Positions 21,991-32,400 of a stretch of 64,000 nucleotides of DNA are shown piece after piece. The stretch is from Prorocentrum cordatum (taxonomy: Eukaryota; Sar; Dinophyceae; Prorocentrales; Prorocentraceae). The translations under genes and the position numbers were made by a program. The notes beneath the pieces are model-generated. The model saw only the letters and a program-made list of their open reading frames with translations. It searched no databases and was not told where the DNA came from. The stretch covers positions 372,674 to 436,673 of the forward strand of contig CAUYUJ010008091.1 in assembly GCA_963575745.1 (NCBI GenBank). Direction: 5' to 3'. Every line of letters begins with the position of its first letter. Position 1 is the first letter of the stretch.

Positions 21991-22310
21991 AAACCAGATC
22001 GAATCGGAGTGCAAGTCGCATCGGGCTGTATCGACATGGAGCCAAAATCGAATCGGATCGGCTGGGCCAAGATGTACGACAGCGCCGTGCAAGCACGAGG
22101 CCGCTTTGGATCGTTGGGGGGAATTCGAACCCAGATATGCGATGTCTTAACTTTTCCAAGACGGGGACCCCGTAATCTCGACCCTGCCCCCAAGGCCGGC
22201 TTTTCGTTCTGAGTAGTTGCTCAACGGTGCTGGGCCCGGCGAGGGCCTCGGAGGCTGAAAACTGTCAAAAACCTCCCGCCGTGATTGTGTTCACGACGCG
22301 AGCACGTCGA
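21990..22310. repeat. GACGGTCC dispersed repeat, long copy
   Basis: AATCGGATCGGCTGGGCCAA, ATGCGATGTCTTAAC, GGGACCCCGTAATC, CGACCCTGCCCCC, GGCCCGGCGAGGGCC and CACGACGCGAGCACG occur in this order. Parts recur at 19660-20035, 22600-22790, 24040-24165 (opposite strand), 37410-37530, 45770-46340, 49600-49760 and 60415-60500. The 3' end is a short palindrome around GTGTTCACGACGCG. It encodes nothing recognisable. Confidence 0.7.
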
Positions 22311-22319
22311 GGAACCGAA

Positions 22320-22600
22320 CCAGATCGGGCCAGCCGAGATTGAGACCGAACCAGACCGGTCAGGTCGAGAAGGGCCCCGAGCTGTGACTGGCCCCGAGCC
22401 CAAAGAAAGTAGGTGGCGACATCCGAACCCACCCTACACCCGCCAACATTCAATCCTCCTGAATCCACGGGAGGCGGGGGTAGAATTCGGTCTCTGCCAC
22501 GTGCTCGCCGAATCCCGAACCCTGCCCCCAACGCCCATCGGGTTGCCTGAATCGTTGATCGGCGAGGGTAGGCTTCGGATCGCCGCCGACCATCTACATC
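22320..22600. other. Repeat-derived sequence between two dispersed-repeat copies
   Basis: GATCGG-rich segments resemble the left half of the neighbouring dispersed repeat. No gene is seen. Confidence 0.4.
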
Positions 22601-22800
22601 CAATACATGCGATGTCCTGATTCTTCCAATACGGGGTCTCTGGAAACCCCGACCCTGTCTCCAGGGCCAGTGTGTCATCCCGAGTCGTCTGTTGACGGTC
22701 CTGGGGCCCAGCGAGGGCTCCCAGAGCCCGAAAACGGCCAAATACCCCCCCCGTCGTGATGTTTGTCACGACGCGAGCACTTCGGGACCCCACCTGCAGG
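22600..22800. repeat. GACGGTCC dispersed repeat, copy with both empty sites intact
   Basis: ATGCGATGTCCTGATTCTTC, GGTCTCTGGAAACCCCGACC, GTCATCCCGAGTCGTCTG, GACGGTCCTGGGGCC and CACGACGCGAGCAC run without interruption. It is the reference for the split copies at 19660-20035 and 45960-46340. Confidence 0.75.
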
Positions 22801-23305
22801 GGGGGCAGGGCTCGGACACTTCGCCGCCGAGACAGGTCCGGCGGCGCCAGACTGCTGCCGTTCGCCGCGCCCGCCACGGCCGCTCCTGGTGAAACCCCCC
22901 CAAAAAAGGTGCCGATGCCGCTCCCCGTCAGACCTCTCCCAGGATGCGTCCGGACCAGAACTTCGCGAAGCGAGCCCCGCGGTGGCGACGAGGGCCCGGG
23001 AGGGGCCCGACGGATACGCCACGTCGTCTTGGTCGGCCAAGGAGATCGGTGCATGGACGCCCCATGTGCCCAACCTGTGGGCCGGTGGAGCGCATCTACA
23101 CCAAACTCCTGCGCCGAAGACTCACTGGCTCCTCGGCCGACCCAACAACGTGCTGTATACGTCCAGCCCCCTCCGAGGGCCTCCCAGAAAAGGCCCCGCC
23201 CCGACGAGGCAAGAAAGAAGCGGGGCGCGGGCCGCGGCATCGCCGTGCCGTTGCCTCCGCGGAGCGTTAAAAGTCGGGCAAGTCCTCCTACAGGCGGATT
23301 GCCGA
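22800..23305. other. Unassigned GC-rich sequence
   Basis: Open frames on both strands, none recognisable. Confidence 0.35.
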
Positions 23306-23670
23306 GGATGTTTGTTATTATTACTGTTATTCTTATTATAATCTCTTTACTATTAACTATTATTGGCGCTATGATTATCATGATTATCCGTAGTATTCTA
23401 ATTAGTGCGATTCGTATTACGATTCCTAATATGATTCTTCTTATGCTTCAAAATAGTATTTTTATTGTCATTATGATTACTCGTTTTATTACTATTGTTG
23501 TTCTTCTAATTCGTATGATTCGTCTTCTTTTATATTATTAATACTATTATTACTATTATTATTATCATTATTATCATCACTCTTATTATTACTATTATTA
23601 GTATTAGTAGTATTATTATTATTAATATTATTATTATTATGGTTATTATTATTATTAATGTTAAGGTCCC
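23306..23670. repeat. AT-rich TTA/ATT imperfect repeat island
   Basis: About 365 bp dominated by TTA, ATT and ATTA steps with very low GC, bounded by GC-rich DNA on both sides. Minus frames read as asparagine repeats, plus frames as isoleucine repeats. Confidence 0.9.
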
Positions 23671-23734
23671 TTCCTTTTTTAAAGAGAAGCTCCACAATGG
23701 TCATGGTAGAACAATCGTCCCCAGACTATTGTTT

Positions 23735-24030
23735 TGCCATCTCGGGCCCGGCTTCAGCGGAGCTCCGCCCGCGACCCCGGCCGCGGCCAGGGCCCCGGGC
23801 CCGCGGCGGGCGGCCCCGCCGCGGGGGCCGCCGCGGAGCCCGGGGGCCGCGGGCGCGGCGGCCCGCGCCCAGGGCAGCAGGGCGGCGCGCGGCGGCAGCC
23901 GCGCCAGCGCCAGCAGGGCCGCCTGACCACCCCCCAAACCACCCCCGCCCCAAACCCGAGCAGGATCCCGCGACCCTCCCATCGATCCTCCGAGCCGGAG
24001 GAGGGGCGTCTCGATCGAAAGTCGAGGCGG
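23735..24030. other. Very GC-rich unassigned sequence
   Basis: CCGCGGC/GGGCCGC-type sequence without stops in several frames. No protein is recognised. A similar segment is at 44100-44340. Confidence 0.4.
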
Positions 24031-24229
24031 GAGATGTGTGTTTCGCTACTCTCGGCCTCTGGGGGCCCTTGCCGGGCCTCGGGACCGTCAGAAAACGACT
24101 CGGGATGAAAAACCGGCCCCCGGGGAGTGGGTCGAGACCTCGTGGGGTCGACGTCATGGAAAATCATGGCGTCGGGGGCCTGTGCCCGAAGTCACCGCTG
24201 GGCTCGTCAACTTCCGGTGGGCACTCCAG

Positions 24230-24405
24230 AACTAGGGGCCGTTTTTGTTACCGGTTCCGTTTTGCCGTTTTCTTGCCGGTTCCGACGCCGTTTTTTCACC
24301 GGTTCCGTCGCCGTTTTTTTACCGGTTCCGGCTCCGGCTGCAATCCTGGAGCCGTTTTTTTGCCGTTTCCGGTCGCCGTTTTTTTGCCGTTTCCATTGTC
24401 AAGGG
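24230..24405. repeat. Degenerate tandem repeat CCGTTTTTTTnCCGGTTCCG
   Basis: Units of about 25-30 bp alternate GCCGTTTTTTT with CCGGTTCCG or CCGTTTCC, seven or so copies. Confidence 0.8.
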
Positions 24406-24479
24406 CATTTTTCTGGAAACTGTGAAAAAACGACCCTGCCGTTTCCGGGGCCCACACAGCTCCAGAACACTGAATAAAC

Positions 24480-25020
24480 ACGATGGAGCCCGTTCACCCC
24501 TCAAACCCGAAACTCGGGGTGGTCCAAGGCCTTCGGGTTGGGTGCAGGTGGTTTGGTAAGCAGTGGCCGCCAGGGCCGCCAGGGCCCGCGCGCCGCCGCT
24601 CGCTCCGCGCCCGCCGGCAGGCATCGTGCAGCGGGCGCGCCGCGCGCGCGCGCCGCGCTCGAGCGGCTGAGAGGGAGCCGTAAGGGCTCGCGGCGGTGAT
24701 GGTCACGACGGGGCGGGCAAGATCGTCACGGGCTGCAGCCGCGAGGGCCAAGCAGCACAGGCGTGCACGTGTGCCTCGTCGGAGGTGCGCGCGGAGTTCC
24801 ACGCAGACCTCCGAGGGTCCGTGCGTGTGCAATCCGCCACCGTTGTCTTGGGCACTCTCTGGCGATGCTGGGCGCTTCTGGCGTTTCTCGCGTGGGCCTC
24901 CGGGAAAGCCAAAACCCGCCCAAACCGACTGCAACATCCCCCCAAAAGAGCCTTCCAAGAAACGCTCAAAGCATCTCAGGGACCCTCGATGGCCCTGAGG
25001 AGCCATCATGGGGCCTTCCT
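24480..25020. other. Repeat-derived and unassigned sequence
   Basis: A partial copy of the AACCCGAA foldback (24495-24555) and a partial GGAGGTCC foldback arm (24775-24825) are visible. No gene is seen. Confidence 0.45.
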
Positions 25021-25023
25021 GAC

Positions 25024-25187
25024 TACCTACCAGACCACCCCAACCCAACCCGAAGACCCGAATTTCGGGTTGGGGGGGGTATGGGTTCCATACGTGTTTT
25101 TTCGATGTTCCCCGCCCCCCCCCCAACTGGAAATGGAGGGCACATTGAGGCCTTCGGGTTGGGTTGGGGTGGGTTGGTGGGTGGGGC
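25024..25187. mobile_element. ACCCCAACCCAACCCGAAG foldback, copy 1
   Basis: The left arm CACCCCAACCCAACCCGAAG is inverted at the right as CTTCGGGTTGGGTTGGGGTG; the interior has TTTCGGGTTGGGG and a C-run. A second copy is at 62003-62143 and a fragment at 24495-24555. Confidence 0.85.
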
Positions 25188-25499
25188 CTCTCCTGGGGGC
25201 CACCTGGGCCGTCTTTGGAGGCCCTCGGGGCTGGCCACAGTGAGTCAACATCATGCGTCCATGCTGCTGGCAGATGTTCGCGCACTCCGGATTCCATGAT
25301 AAAGCAGGGGGGGTACATTTGGCGGGGTGGGTCTGACTTGAGCTGTCCTGAAGGGTTAGGGGGGGGTCTGGGCAAAGTGCCGCCCTCTCATGGATGGTCT
25401 GGGGGGGTCTGAAACTTGTGGCCTGGGAGGATTGAGACCCCCTCCCTTTTGTTACGAAATCTGGAGTGCTCGTCCTTTCCGTCCTCTTCAGAGCGTCCA

Positions 25500-25920
25500 G
25501 GAGGCCTGAGAGACCCCCAAGAGAGCCCCGAGACAGCCGACAGAGCACGACGACGGCACCCCAAGGCCTCGATAGAGCCCAAGAGGCCTCCAAGAGGGGC
25601 CCAAGAGAGAGAACTCGAAGGGGCCACTCGGGCCCGACACCCAAGGATCGCCACCCAGGAGGCCCTCAAGAGGACCCCCAGAGGACCCCCAGGAGTTTGA
25701 CAGAAGCCCCCCATGAGCCCCCAAGAGGCCTTTCCAGACACGCCAAGATGCCTCTAAGAAGCCCCTTGTCCACGACCAAATGTGTGCTCAAGATGCTCCC
25801 AAGAGTCCCCGAATGTCCCAGGAGGGGAAGGGGGAGGATGAGATGGATGAGTAGGAGGAGGAGGAGGAAGGAGGAGGAGGAGGAGGAGGAGGAGGAGCAG
25901 GAGCAGGAGCAGGAGGAGGA
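25500..25920. repeat. CCCAAGAGG minisatellite followed by GGA microsatellite
   Basis: CCCAAGAGG variants run to about 25830, then GGA/GCAGGA to 25920. Confidence 0.8.
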
Positions 25921-25924
25921 CAGG

Positions 25925-26315
25925 TCGCCTAAGCCCTGAGGCGAGGGCTGACACCCGCCAGGGGGGCCCAGAGGCGACAGGGTCCCGGACCCAGGGGCCT
26001 TCCCTGGGGCCCGCCGCTCGTCCCGAGTCGCTCTTCGACGACGCTCCGCGGGGGCCCGGGGGTGGGGCCGCGAGAGCCCGAGAACGGCGAACACAGCTCC
26101 AGGGCCCGCTCCTCCCACGGCCCCCCGTCCTCGAGTGCGATGCCTGCGCCCCAGGCGTTCCATCGCAGCCCGCCGCCGACCAGCAGAGGGGTGTCGTGCC
26201 GCGACGCTGACAGCGGTGGCCCTCGGATGGCCCGAAGAGGGCAACTGGTGCGGGCTCTGCAGCACCCCCAGGGACGACTTCGGCGCAGTCACCCTTGGGG
26301 CGTACCAACCTCGCA
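25925..26315. other. Unassigned GC-rich sequence
   Basis: Part (26020-26110) resembles the dispersed GACGGTCC repeat. Frames are open on both strands for up to 300 bp but no family is recognised. Confidence 0.35.
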
Positions 26316-26324
26316 CTCGGGCAT

Positions 26325-26327
26325 CAG

Positions 26328-26389
<62 letters not shown>

Positions 26390-26568
26390 ACATCATCAGC
26401 AGCAGCAGCAGCATCATCAGCATCATCATCAGCAGCATCAGCATGAGCATCAGCATCAGCAGCAGCAGCAGGCAGCATCATCATCCGCATCCGCATCAGC
26501 ATCAGCATCAGCATCATCATCACTATCATCCTCCTCATCATCATCAGCATCATCATCGACATCATCAT

Positions 26569-26599
<31 letters not shown>

Positions 26600-26690
26600 A
26601 TCATCATCGTCATCATCATCATCAGCAGCATCGTCATCATCATCAATATCGTCGTCGTCATATTGTCATCGTCATCCGTCACCTTAAGCG
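26325..26690. repeat. CAT/CAG microsatellite
   Basis: CATCAT with CAGCAG and CGT interruptions; frames read His, Ile or Ser repeats. CAT-rich decay continues to about 26950. Confidence 0.95.
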
Positions 26691-27321
26691 GAGGGTCAGA
26701 CCCACAATGGGGCATCACCACCACCGTCAGCAGCAGGAGCATCGCAACCATCAAGCATCGCAACCTGATACACCACCATCGCGACCGGTACATTCATCAT
26801 TGCCGTCACAACCACCACTACCCACCATCATCCATGTCGTCGTTGTCATCGTCACCACGTCACCATGCTCATCGTGATCGCTTGCATCGTCAGCACATCA
26901 CTTAACATGACCATCACCATCGATGCCGCCATCATTTGCATCACAGTCGCGGTCTCGGATGAAGCCATTATTCCAGCAACCATCCCGAGAGACACGATCG
27001 ACCGCCACTTGGACAGATCATCGAAACACATGCCATCGTGGGCGCCACCCTCACATAGTCACTGAAGAAGGCGAGCCTCCGCCAGATGATCCACCCTCGT
27101 TTTGTTTTCGTCACCTTCTGCCGCCCTTCCGCCGATGTCCGCCGAGTGCGAAATCTAAACATGGGCCCTTTCTGGAGCTCCCTGTTCGACCTCGCTCCCT
27201 GCAGATCTTGCGCGGGATCCGAAGTTCTCCCAGCGCGCCAGATCCACTTGCAATGCTCCCGAGGCCCTGACGCCCATTCGAAGAGCGAAGACCCCCTTTC
27301 GGCTAAGCCTCGTCGCTCAGC

Positions 27322-27503
27322 CAGCGAAATCAGAATAAGCGCCCCACGTCTCCGGTGGCGGTTCTGGCACATCATGCTGCGACACCTGCACCAGCATGGC
27401 AGCGCCATCCAGCTGCACTGCGGAGGCGCCGCCCATGTTTGCTGCAATGCGACCCTGCTCGCTGAGCTCCTCCTTGGCCGGCGGGTTGTACAGCTTCGGA
27501 TTG
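27322..27503 (-). CDS. Coiled-coil protein, exon 6 (tail linker)
   Basis: Sixty codons begin NPKLYNPPAKEELSEQGR, continue through a glycine/alanine segment and VSQHDVPEPPPETWGAY, and end SDFA plus a G before a GC donor (CTG|GCTGAG). A leading C would complete TA|C (Tyr) with exon 5, giving NKFYNPKLY, the family motif. No AG acceptor precedes 27503; the bases before it are GTGCGGC. The right boundary is therefore inferred from homology and phase. In the family this is a flexible proline-rich linker between helical parts. Confidence 0.85.
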
Positions 27504-28180
27504 GCCGCACGTCCCCGCATACCCAGGGCGCACAGAGGCGTGATGGATTCTCACCCACTCGCTCGCTGGCACGTTCGTCCACTCGTGCGTTCCGCCCGTC
27601 GACCCCTCCATCTCTCCGACCACGCAATCATCCACCAATGCAGCGGTTCCTCCGAGGGCATTCCGCGCTACCCAGAGTGCGGTGAAGCTACTGCCAGGGT
27701 CGTCGCAAAATCTGTCGAGATCGGGAGCTTTCTGAGCGCTTCCGAATCTTGACGCCAGGGAATGAAAGTGCCACGCTCGGAACACGCAATCCGACACATG
27801 GCCGCAGCCGCCAATGCCCTCCACTTGGGGGATCTGCTGACCCGGGTCAGTCCAGACCCGGGTCAGTCGGGCTTTGCAAGATCCTGCAAGATCCTGCACG
27901 CAAGCCCGGGTCAAAGCGCCCCTGGCTCTGCAGGATCCTGTTAGATCCGGCGCTCTGACTGACCTCCCGTCATCATCGGTCCCCGTCCCACGAGCCCCGA
28001 CTGTCTACGGAGAAACACGAACAAACGATCCTGGGGAAGCCAACAGGTACCGATACCGCTACAACCCCGACCTCTTCCAGGGTGCGGTCTGAGCTGGATT
28101 CCGAGGCGAATCCAGCGGTGGCAACGAGGCCTGCCCAGGAGGCCCAAAAAGGGCAAAACGAGGGAAGGGTAGTGGCAGGG
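27504..28180. other. Intronic sequence with small GACCCGGGTCAG and GATCCTG repeats
   Basis: TGACCCGGGTCAGTCCAGAC and GACCCGGGTCAGTCGG at 27839-27868 and three GATCCTG units at 27880-27942 are visible. No exon is recognised. Confidence 0.5.
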
Positions 28181-28189
28181 GTGCCTGTT

Positions 28190-28475
28190 TCAAGAAGAAG
28201 AAGAAGAAGAAGAAGAAGAAAAATAAAAAGAAGAAGAAGAAGAAGGAGAAGGAGAAGAAGAAGAAGAAGCAGAAGAAAAGATGATGTAACATAAACTTTT
28301 GGCGCTCCGCGCGGATTTCTCGGATCTGCCATGGACTCCCCTCCCTGGCGCGCGGAGCGCGCCAGGGGTGGCGCCGGAGGCGCCGCTGGGGGGGGCCCAG
28401 CGCGGACCCAAGAAAAGTTCATTGTCATGCCGTTTCTTCTTCTTCTTCTTCTTCTTCTTCTTCTTCTTCGCTTTT
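28190..28475. mobile_element. Foldback element with microsatellite arms (AAG)n...(CTT)n
   Basis: An AAG tract (28192-28275) leads into ACATAAACTTTTGGCGCTCC, a GC-rich foldback core with GGCGCGCGGAGCGCGCC, then AAGTTCATTGTCATGCC and a CTT tract (28434-28470). The core belongs to the family at 30689-30887. The arms have grown as mirror-image microsatellites. Confidence 0.85.
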
Positions 28476-28649
28476 CCTCCTCTGAGCTCCTGGCGTACAC
28501 TCCCGCGCGCCCAAGCCAAGACTCCGGCTTCTATAAAGGCCTCCGCGGGGGCAGCCTGGACTGCACCGGGCGGGCCCCGGCCCCCCCGCGAGCGTGCCGC
28601 CGGAGCGCTGCCCAGAGCAGCCCACGGCACACCGAGGGGCAGCGTTAGT

Positions 28650-28966
28650 CGACAAGCGCGGCTCCACTACTCGCAAAGCAAGGACTCGCAACTGAACTGG
28701 ATCCGCCACGGGGGGATTCACGATACAGTCAAAACGTACATTAAGGACGGGTGATAAGGACGCAAGACCCTTGGAGGCCGAAGTTGGGTTTTTTAGGGCG
28801 GCGGGCGACCAGTGATAATGGCAAGGACGAGCCTCAGAGGCAAGGACACAAGGGTACCCTAGATGAAGGCGCGCGTCCTTACTAGGCGCGTTGACTGTAT
28901 ATCACATCGCTGCAGACATGTCATTCCTCTGACGTCTGCGAGTCTGCATTTTGCGAGTGGTACAAC
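28650..28966. mobile_element. CCACTACTCGCAAAG foldback, long copy
   Basis: GCTCCACTACTCGCAAAGC at the left and TTTTGCGAGTGGTACAACGC at the right are inverted. Farther in, GATACAGTCAA pairs with TTGACTGTATATC and AAGGACG with CGTCCTT. It is related to 2723-2877. Confidence 0.75.
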
Positions 28967-28984
28967 GCGCACGGTTATTCTTGT

Positions 28985-29190
28985 TGGGGGGGAGGGAGAC
29001 CGGCCTCAGGGGGGGAAAGCAGCGAGCTGGAAGCGGCGACACACCGCCGACAGATCGGCGATAGGCCCTGGACAGCGAAGCCGCGCGTTCCTGGTCGGGG
29101 AGGGTGGTCGGGCCTCCTATCGGCGCGGAGCGGGCGACGGGAGGTCCACGCATCCCCCTCCGAGTCTGTTCCCCCCTGACGCTGCCTGTA
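28985..29190. mobile_element. AGGGGC inverted-repeat element, copy 3
   Basis: Interior GGCGACACACCGCCGACAGA, GATCGGCGATAGGCCC and the tail CCCCCTGACGCTGCC match copies 1 and 2. Confidence 0.65.
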
Positions 29191-29219
29191 AAGCTCTGTT
29201 GAAAGGCTCAGGAAAAGAA

Positions 29220-29395
29220 GCGACGCCATAAACGGAACCTTTTGGCGCTCCGCGCGAATCTCTTGAATCTGCGCTGGACCCCCCCCCCCCCGGCGCGCGG
29301 AGCTCACCAGGGACAGCGCTGGAGGCGCCGCCTGGGGGGCCCAGCGCGGATCCAAGGAACCCGCGCGGAGCGCCATATGGCTTTTTGTTCTTCTT
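29220..29395. mobile_element. GGAGGTCC foldback family, copy
   Basis: CCATAAACGGAACCTTTTGG and CTCCGCGCGAATCTC at the left are inverted by CCGCGCGGAGCGCC at the right; the centre is a C-run and GGCGCGCGGAG. Confidence 0.75.
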
Positions 29396-29469
29396 CGATC
29401 CGGGAGGCGGGGTCTGGGCCTCTGGTCGGGACTTCCCGTAGGCAGAGTGATGTCGTCACGTGATGCGAA

Positions 29470-29640
29470 GTCTCCTCCTCCTCCTCCTCCTCCTCCTCCT
29501 CCTCCTCCTCCTCCGCCTCCTCCGCCTCCTCCTCCGCACCCGCCTCCTCCTCCTCCTCCTCCTCCTCCTCCTCCTCCTCCTCCTCCTCCTCCTCCTCCTC
29601 CGCCTCCTCCTCCTCCCTCCCCTCCTCCGCCTCCTCCACC
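29470..29640. repeat. CCT microsatellite
   Basis: CCT with CCG interruptions. Confidence 0.95.
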
Positions 29641-29801
29641 TGAGATTCGCATCACGTGGCGAAACCCATTTGCCGATGTCGCGGTACTGCAATCTTCTCG
29701 CAGCGTCGGATCTCGGGACCGGCCTCGGCCCGCCATCCCCGCGCGCACGCCGGGTGCCGGGCGATGGGAGCTCCGGAGGAGTGCCGGAAGGCACTTGGGG
29801 C

Positions 29802-29872
29802 TAGAATTTGTTGAGGCGGTTCTTAGCGAACTCGAGCAGCTCTTTCGCCGCGGAGTTGGAGCTGATCAGCTC
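29802..29872 (-). CDS. Coiled-coil protein, exon 5
   Basis: After acceptor CCCGCAG| the exon encodes ELISSNS followed by AAKELLEFAKNRLNKF and the first two bases (TA) of a tyrosine codon before a GC donor (TA|GCCCC). Unspliced, the same bases would read TAG. Family members carry this AKNRLNKFYNPKLY junction, which supports splicing to exon 6. Confidence 0.9.
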
Positions 29873-30023
29873 CTGCGGGGACGGGCGAAGGCCTGGGCAA
29901 GACCAACGAGGGGCCAGGGCGAGGAGAGGAGCAGCGGCAGCAGCAGCAGCTCAGGCCCAGCCCATTGCGAGAGACGTCTCTCTTAGGGACCACGTGGGGC
30001 GGAGGGGGGCGAGCCCGGCGATC

Positions 30024-30086
30024 CTTGTACTCGTCGTTCTCCTCCTTCCTCTGCTCCGTGGCTTCCTCGACAGACTTGTCCAAGTC
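30024..30086 (-). CDS. Coiled-coil protein, exon 4
   Basis: Twenty-one codons read DL, then DKSVEEATEQRKEENDEYK. The acceptor is CGACCAG| and the donor is a non-canonical GA (AAG|GATCGCC). The peptide is one of the most recognisable parts of the dinoflagellate family. The intron to exon 5 is short for this gene (29873-30023, 151 bp) and contains no repeat element. Confidence 0.92.
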
Positions 30087-30419
30087 CTGGTCGGCTGCTG
30101 AGGCACAGAAAGCTGGCCGCCGGAAAGCAGCTGGCCGCGCCCAGAAGGGGGCCAGGCCGAGAGAGCATAGACGTCCCCTTCGACAGCAGAGCCGCAAGCC
30201 GACCGAACCAGCTGCGAAGCCGAAACCGACCGAGACAGGTAGAGCTCCAGCACCCTGTCGGGAACATACGCGGCTGGACACACACCTTTTTGATCCGCGG
30301 GTCGAGAGCGAGCCTCTTCCGATAGAAGCTAAGCGGGCCGCGCACAGCTTTAATTAGCAGAGGGGGGGCGAAGGAAGGCGGGGCCTCACGTCACACTGCT
30401 GGACACACACACACACAGG

Positions 30420-30605
30420 GAACACAAGTACCATGCGCCCCCCTTGGAGGCGCATGCCCACGACGGACATACACAGATTAGCATTGCAGCGCATCCGTTC
30501 TTCAGCGGTACAGCCAGAAAGCGCCCGCCAACAAGCCTATAGTACAGGATCTCTGAGAGCGCGCGCGTTGCCCCATGCGGGACCGACGAGCACATAGTCA
30601 GTATC
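30420..30605. mobile_element. GGCGCGCG inverted-repeat family, diverged copy
   Basis: CCCTTGGAGGCGCATGCCC, CAGCCAGAAAGCGCCCGCC and GAGCGCGCGCGTTGCCCC occur in the order seen at 42700-42905 and 57727-57935. Confidence 0.65.
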
Positions 30606-30688
30606 CGCCGACCCCCGCTTGCCAGGGGAGACAAGGCGTGTGAGACATTGCCCCCGTCCCCAAGGGTTCCCCAGAGGCTTCCCAAGAA

Positions 30689-30887
30689 TAGGGGAATGAA
30701 AAGTGACATAAACATAAAAACTCGGAGGTCCGCGCAGATTTCTCGGATCGGCGATGGGCCCCCCCGGCGGCGCCTCTGGCGCCGCCCCTGGCGCGCTCCG
30801 CGCGCCAGGGAGGGGGGTCCAGCGCCGATCCGAGCAATCCGCGCGGACCTCCGAGTTCTTATGTTTATGTCATTTTTCGCCCCCCTA
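30689..30887. mobile_element. TAGGGG foldback family, full copy with 5-bp TSD AAGAA
   Basis: The arms start TAGGGGAATGAAAAGTGACA (left) and, reversed, TAGGGGGGCGAAAAATGACA (right). They continue through ATAAACATAA and CTCGGAGGTCCGCGC to a GC-rich centre with TGGCGCGCTCCGCGCGCCA. AAGAA is repeated at 30684-30688 and 30888-30892. The element is 199 bp and non-coding. Confidence 0.93.
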
Positions 30888-30892
30888 AAGAA

Positions 30893-31189
30893 GTCTCTGC
30901 TGGCGCCCAAGAAGCATCTGACGCACAAGCCAGGCACCTTGGCGGGATGGGCCGAAGGCCACTGGACTGCCAGCACGAGCTGCAGTCGGGCGCAAATGAG
31001 TGGCAACTGGTGGATTCCTTACCACTTCCTGGTGCCGGCGGAACGGCGCAAGCCCCTTGAAGAGGCACGTCTGGGTGCTACCGAACCCATGCGGACGGCT
31101 GGCATTGCACGGCCACCTAGGGCCGAGCGCCGGAAAGACGCGCGGCATCTCTCGCCCGGGCTGGCCTCGTCATGTGCATCCAGACTCCT
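30893..31189. other. Unassigned sequence between two TIR elements
   Basis: Mixed composition; open frames on both strands match nothing I recognise. Confidence 0.35.
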
Positions 31190-31194
31190 GGCAG

Positions 31195-31388
31195 TCGGGA
31201 GCGGCCAAGAGGGGGGTGTCCAAGAGGGGGGGGTGCAAATCATGACCGGCGGCATGTGCGCGGCCCGGCGGGGGGGCCAGGGACGTAATGAAACAAGAAG
31301 AGGCGCCATGAAATCTGGGGAAATATCATGGCCGCCGCCATGAGATTCACCCCCCCCTAGTCATCACCCCCCTCTTTTCCGCCCCCGA
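31195..31388. mobile_element. TCGGGAGCGG TIR element, copy 1, 5-bp TSD GGCAG
   Basis: Ends TCGGGAGCGGCCAAGAGGGG and, reversed, TCGGGGGCGGAAAAGAGGGG. GGCAG flanks both sides (31190-31194, 31389-31393). The interior includes ATCATGACCGGCGGCATG and ATATCATGGCCGCCGCCATG. A copy lies at 43200-43396. Because the target both starts and ends with G, this insertion also creates GT...AG at its borders. Confidence 0.93.
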
Positions 31389-31393
31389 GGCAG

Positions 31394-31718
31394 AAGGACG
31401 CAGCGACGACAATGCCGGGCCGAACGCAGCCGATCGACTGCAACGCAGCGGGCCGAGCCAAGCCGCGGAACACCGGGCGAGGCAGAGGGGCGGAGGCCGC
31501 AGCAGCAGACGCCAACCATGGGACGAGGATGATGCCATGGTGCGGCTGGCTCTGGATACCAGCAGGAGCTCCAGTGTCTAGTGGACCTCGCCTCCGGAGT
31601 TCGCGCGGCACGGCCCGGGAGCGGCCACGCCCAGACGGGCGCCGCGCCCGCGACGGCGGGGCCGCGGCCTCCGCCGCTGCGTGGACCACACCGAGCAGCC
31701 ACCAACGGCACGAGCAGG
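31394..31718. other. Unassigned GC-rich sequence
   Basis: No recognised protein or repeat. Confidence 0.35.
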
Positions 31719-31723
31719 ACAGA

Positions 31724-31880
31724 GAGGGGGCCACATGTGAACCCTACCCCCACCCCCCACGATTTCCGAGGGGGAGGGTGGGGTTCACTTCGTTCGGGAG
31801 CTCCCGAGCGAAGTGAACCCACCCCACCCTCCCCTCAAAAATCGTGGGGGGTGGGGGTAGGTTCCACATGTGGCCCCCTA
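31724..31880. mobile_element. GGCCACATG foldback, copy 2, 5-bp TSD ACAGA
   Basis: Ends GAGGGGGCCACATGTGAACC and, reversed, TAGGGGGCCACATGTGGAAC. ACAGA flanks both sides (31719-31723, 31881-31885). Centre: GTTCACTTCGTTCGGGAGCT and its inverse. Confidence 0.92.
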
Positions 31881-31884
31881 ACAG

Positions 31885-32070
31885 AGGCCTGGTAGACGGG
31901 GTCCGAGTAGATGGGGTCGGAGGGTCGCGCCGCATCGGCGATGCATCGGCGGTGCATCGTCGACATCGACGATGCGTCGGCGACGTCTGCACGGAGAGGA
32001 CCGGAGTCCGCATCGAGCCGCACCGGCGATGCATGGGCGATGCGGCGCGATCCTCCGAACCCATCTGGGG
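31885..32070. repeat. GATGCATCGGCG short degenerate repeat
   Basis: CGGCGATGCATCGGCGGTGC, ATCGACGATGCGTCGGCG and similar units recur at about 15-20 bp. Confidence 0.6.
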
Positions 32071-32074
32071 GGCC

Positions 32075-32400
32075 TATAGGCAGAAGCCTACGGAACTCCG
32101 CGCGACTGCCTCGGAGCTGCGCCGGGACCCCCTCCCCGGCGTGCCAAGCGAACAGCGGACGGCGCCGGGGGCGCCGCCAGGGGGGGCCCGGCGCCGCTCC
32201 AAGAGATCCGCGCGGAGCTCCGAAAGTATACACTCATGCTGCTTCTCGCTCCCTTTTGGGGGCGATGGCGCGGTCGGTGCAGGGCCAGGGCCTCGAATTC
32301 GAGCCGGGCTCGTGAGAAGGAGCTCGAGAACCGTGCCCAAGATGTCGCAGGATCTGGTCGATGCCGACCTCGGTCTCGGTCTCGGTCGTGGTCGCTCATC
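32075..32400. repeat. Foldback copy plus 140-bp dispersed tail
   Basis: A diverged GGAGGTCC-type foldback (32085-32245) is followed by GGCGATGGCGCGGTCGGTGC, CCAGGGCCTCGAATTCGAGC, CAAGATGTCGC and GATCTGGTCGATGCCGA. The foldback arm and tail recur together on the opposite strand at 35420-35635. Confidence 0.75.

Noticed and set aside
22100-22190. tRNA-derived SINE suggested by GGTTCGAATTCC on the minus strand
   Set aside because: The motif has an extra T and no matching A box at the right distance. The repeat is real but its origin is open.
26325-26690. Possible CRISPR-like or regularly spaced repeat
   Set aside because: It is a continuous CAT/CAG microsatellite without spacers; the window is eukaryotic.
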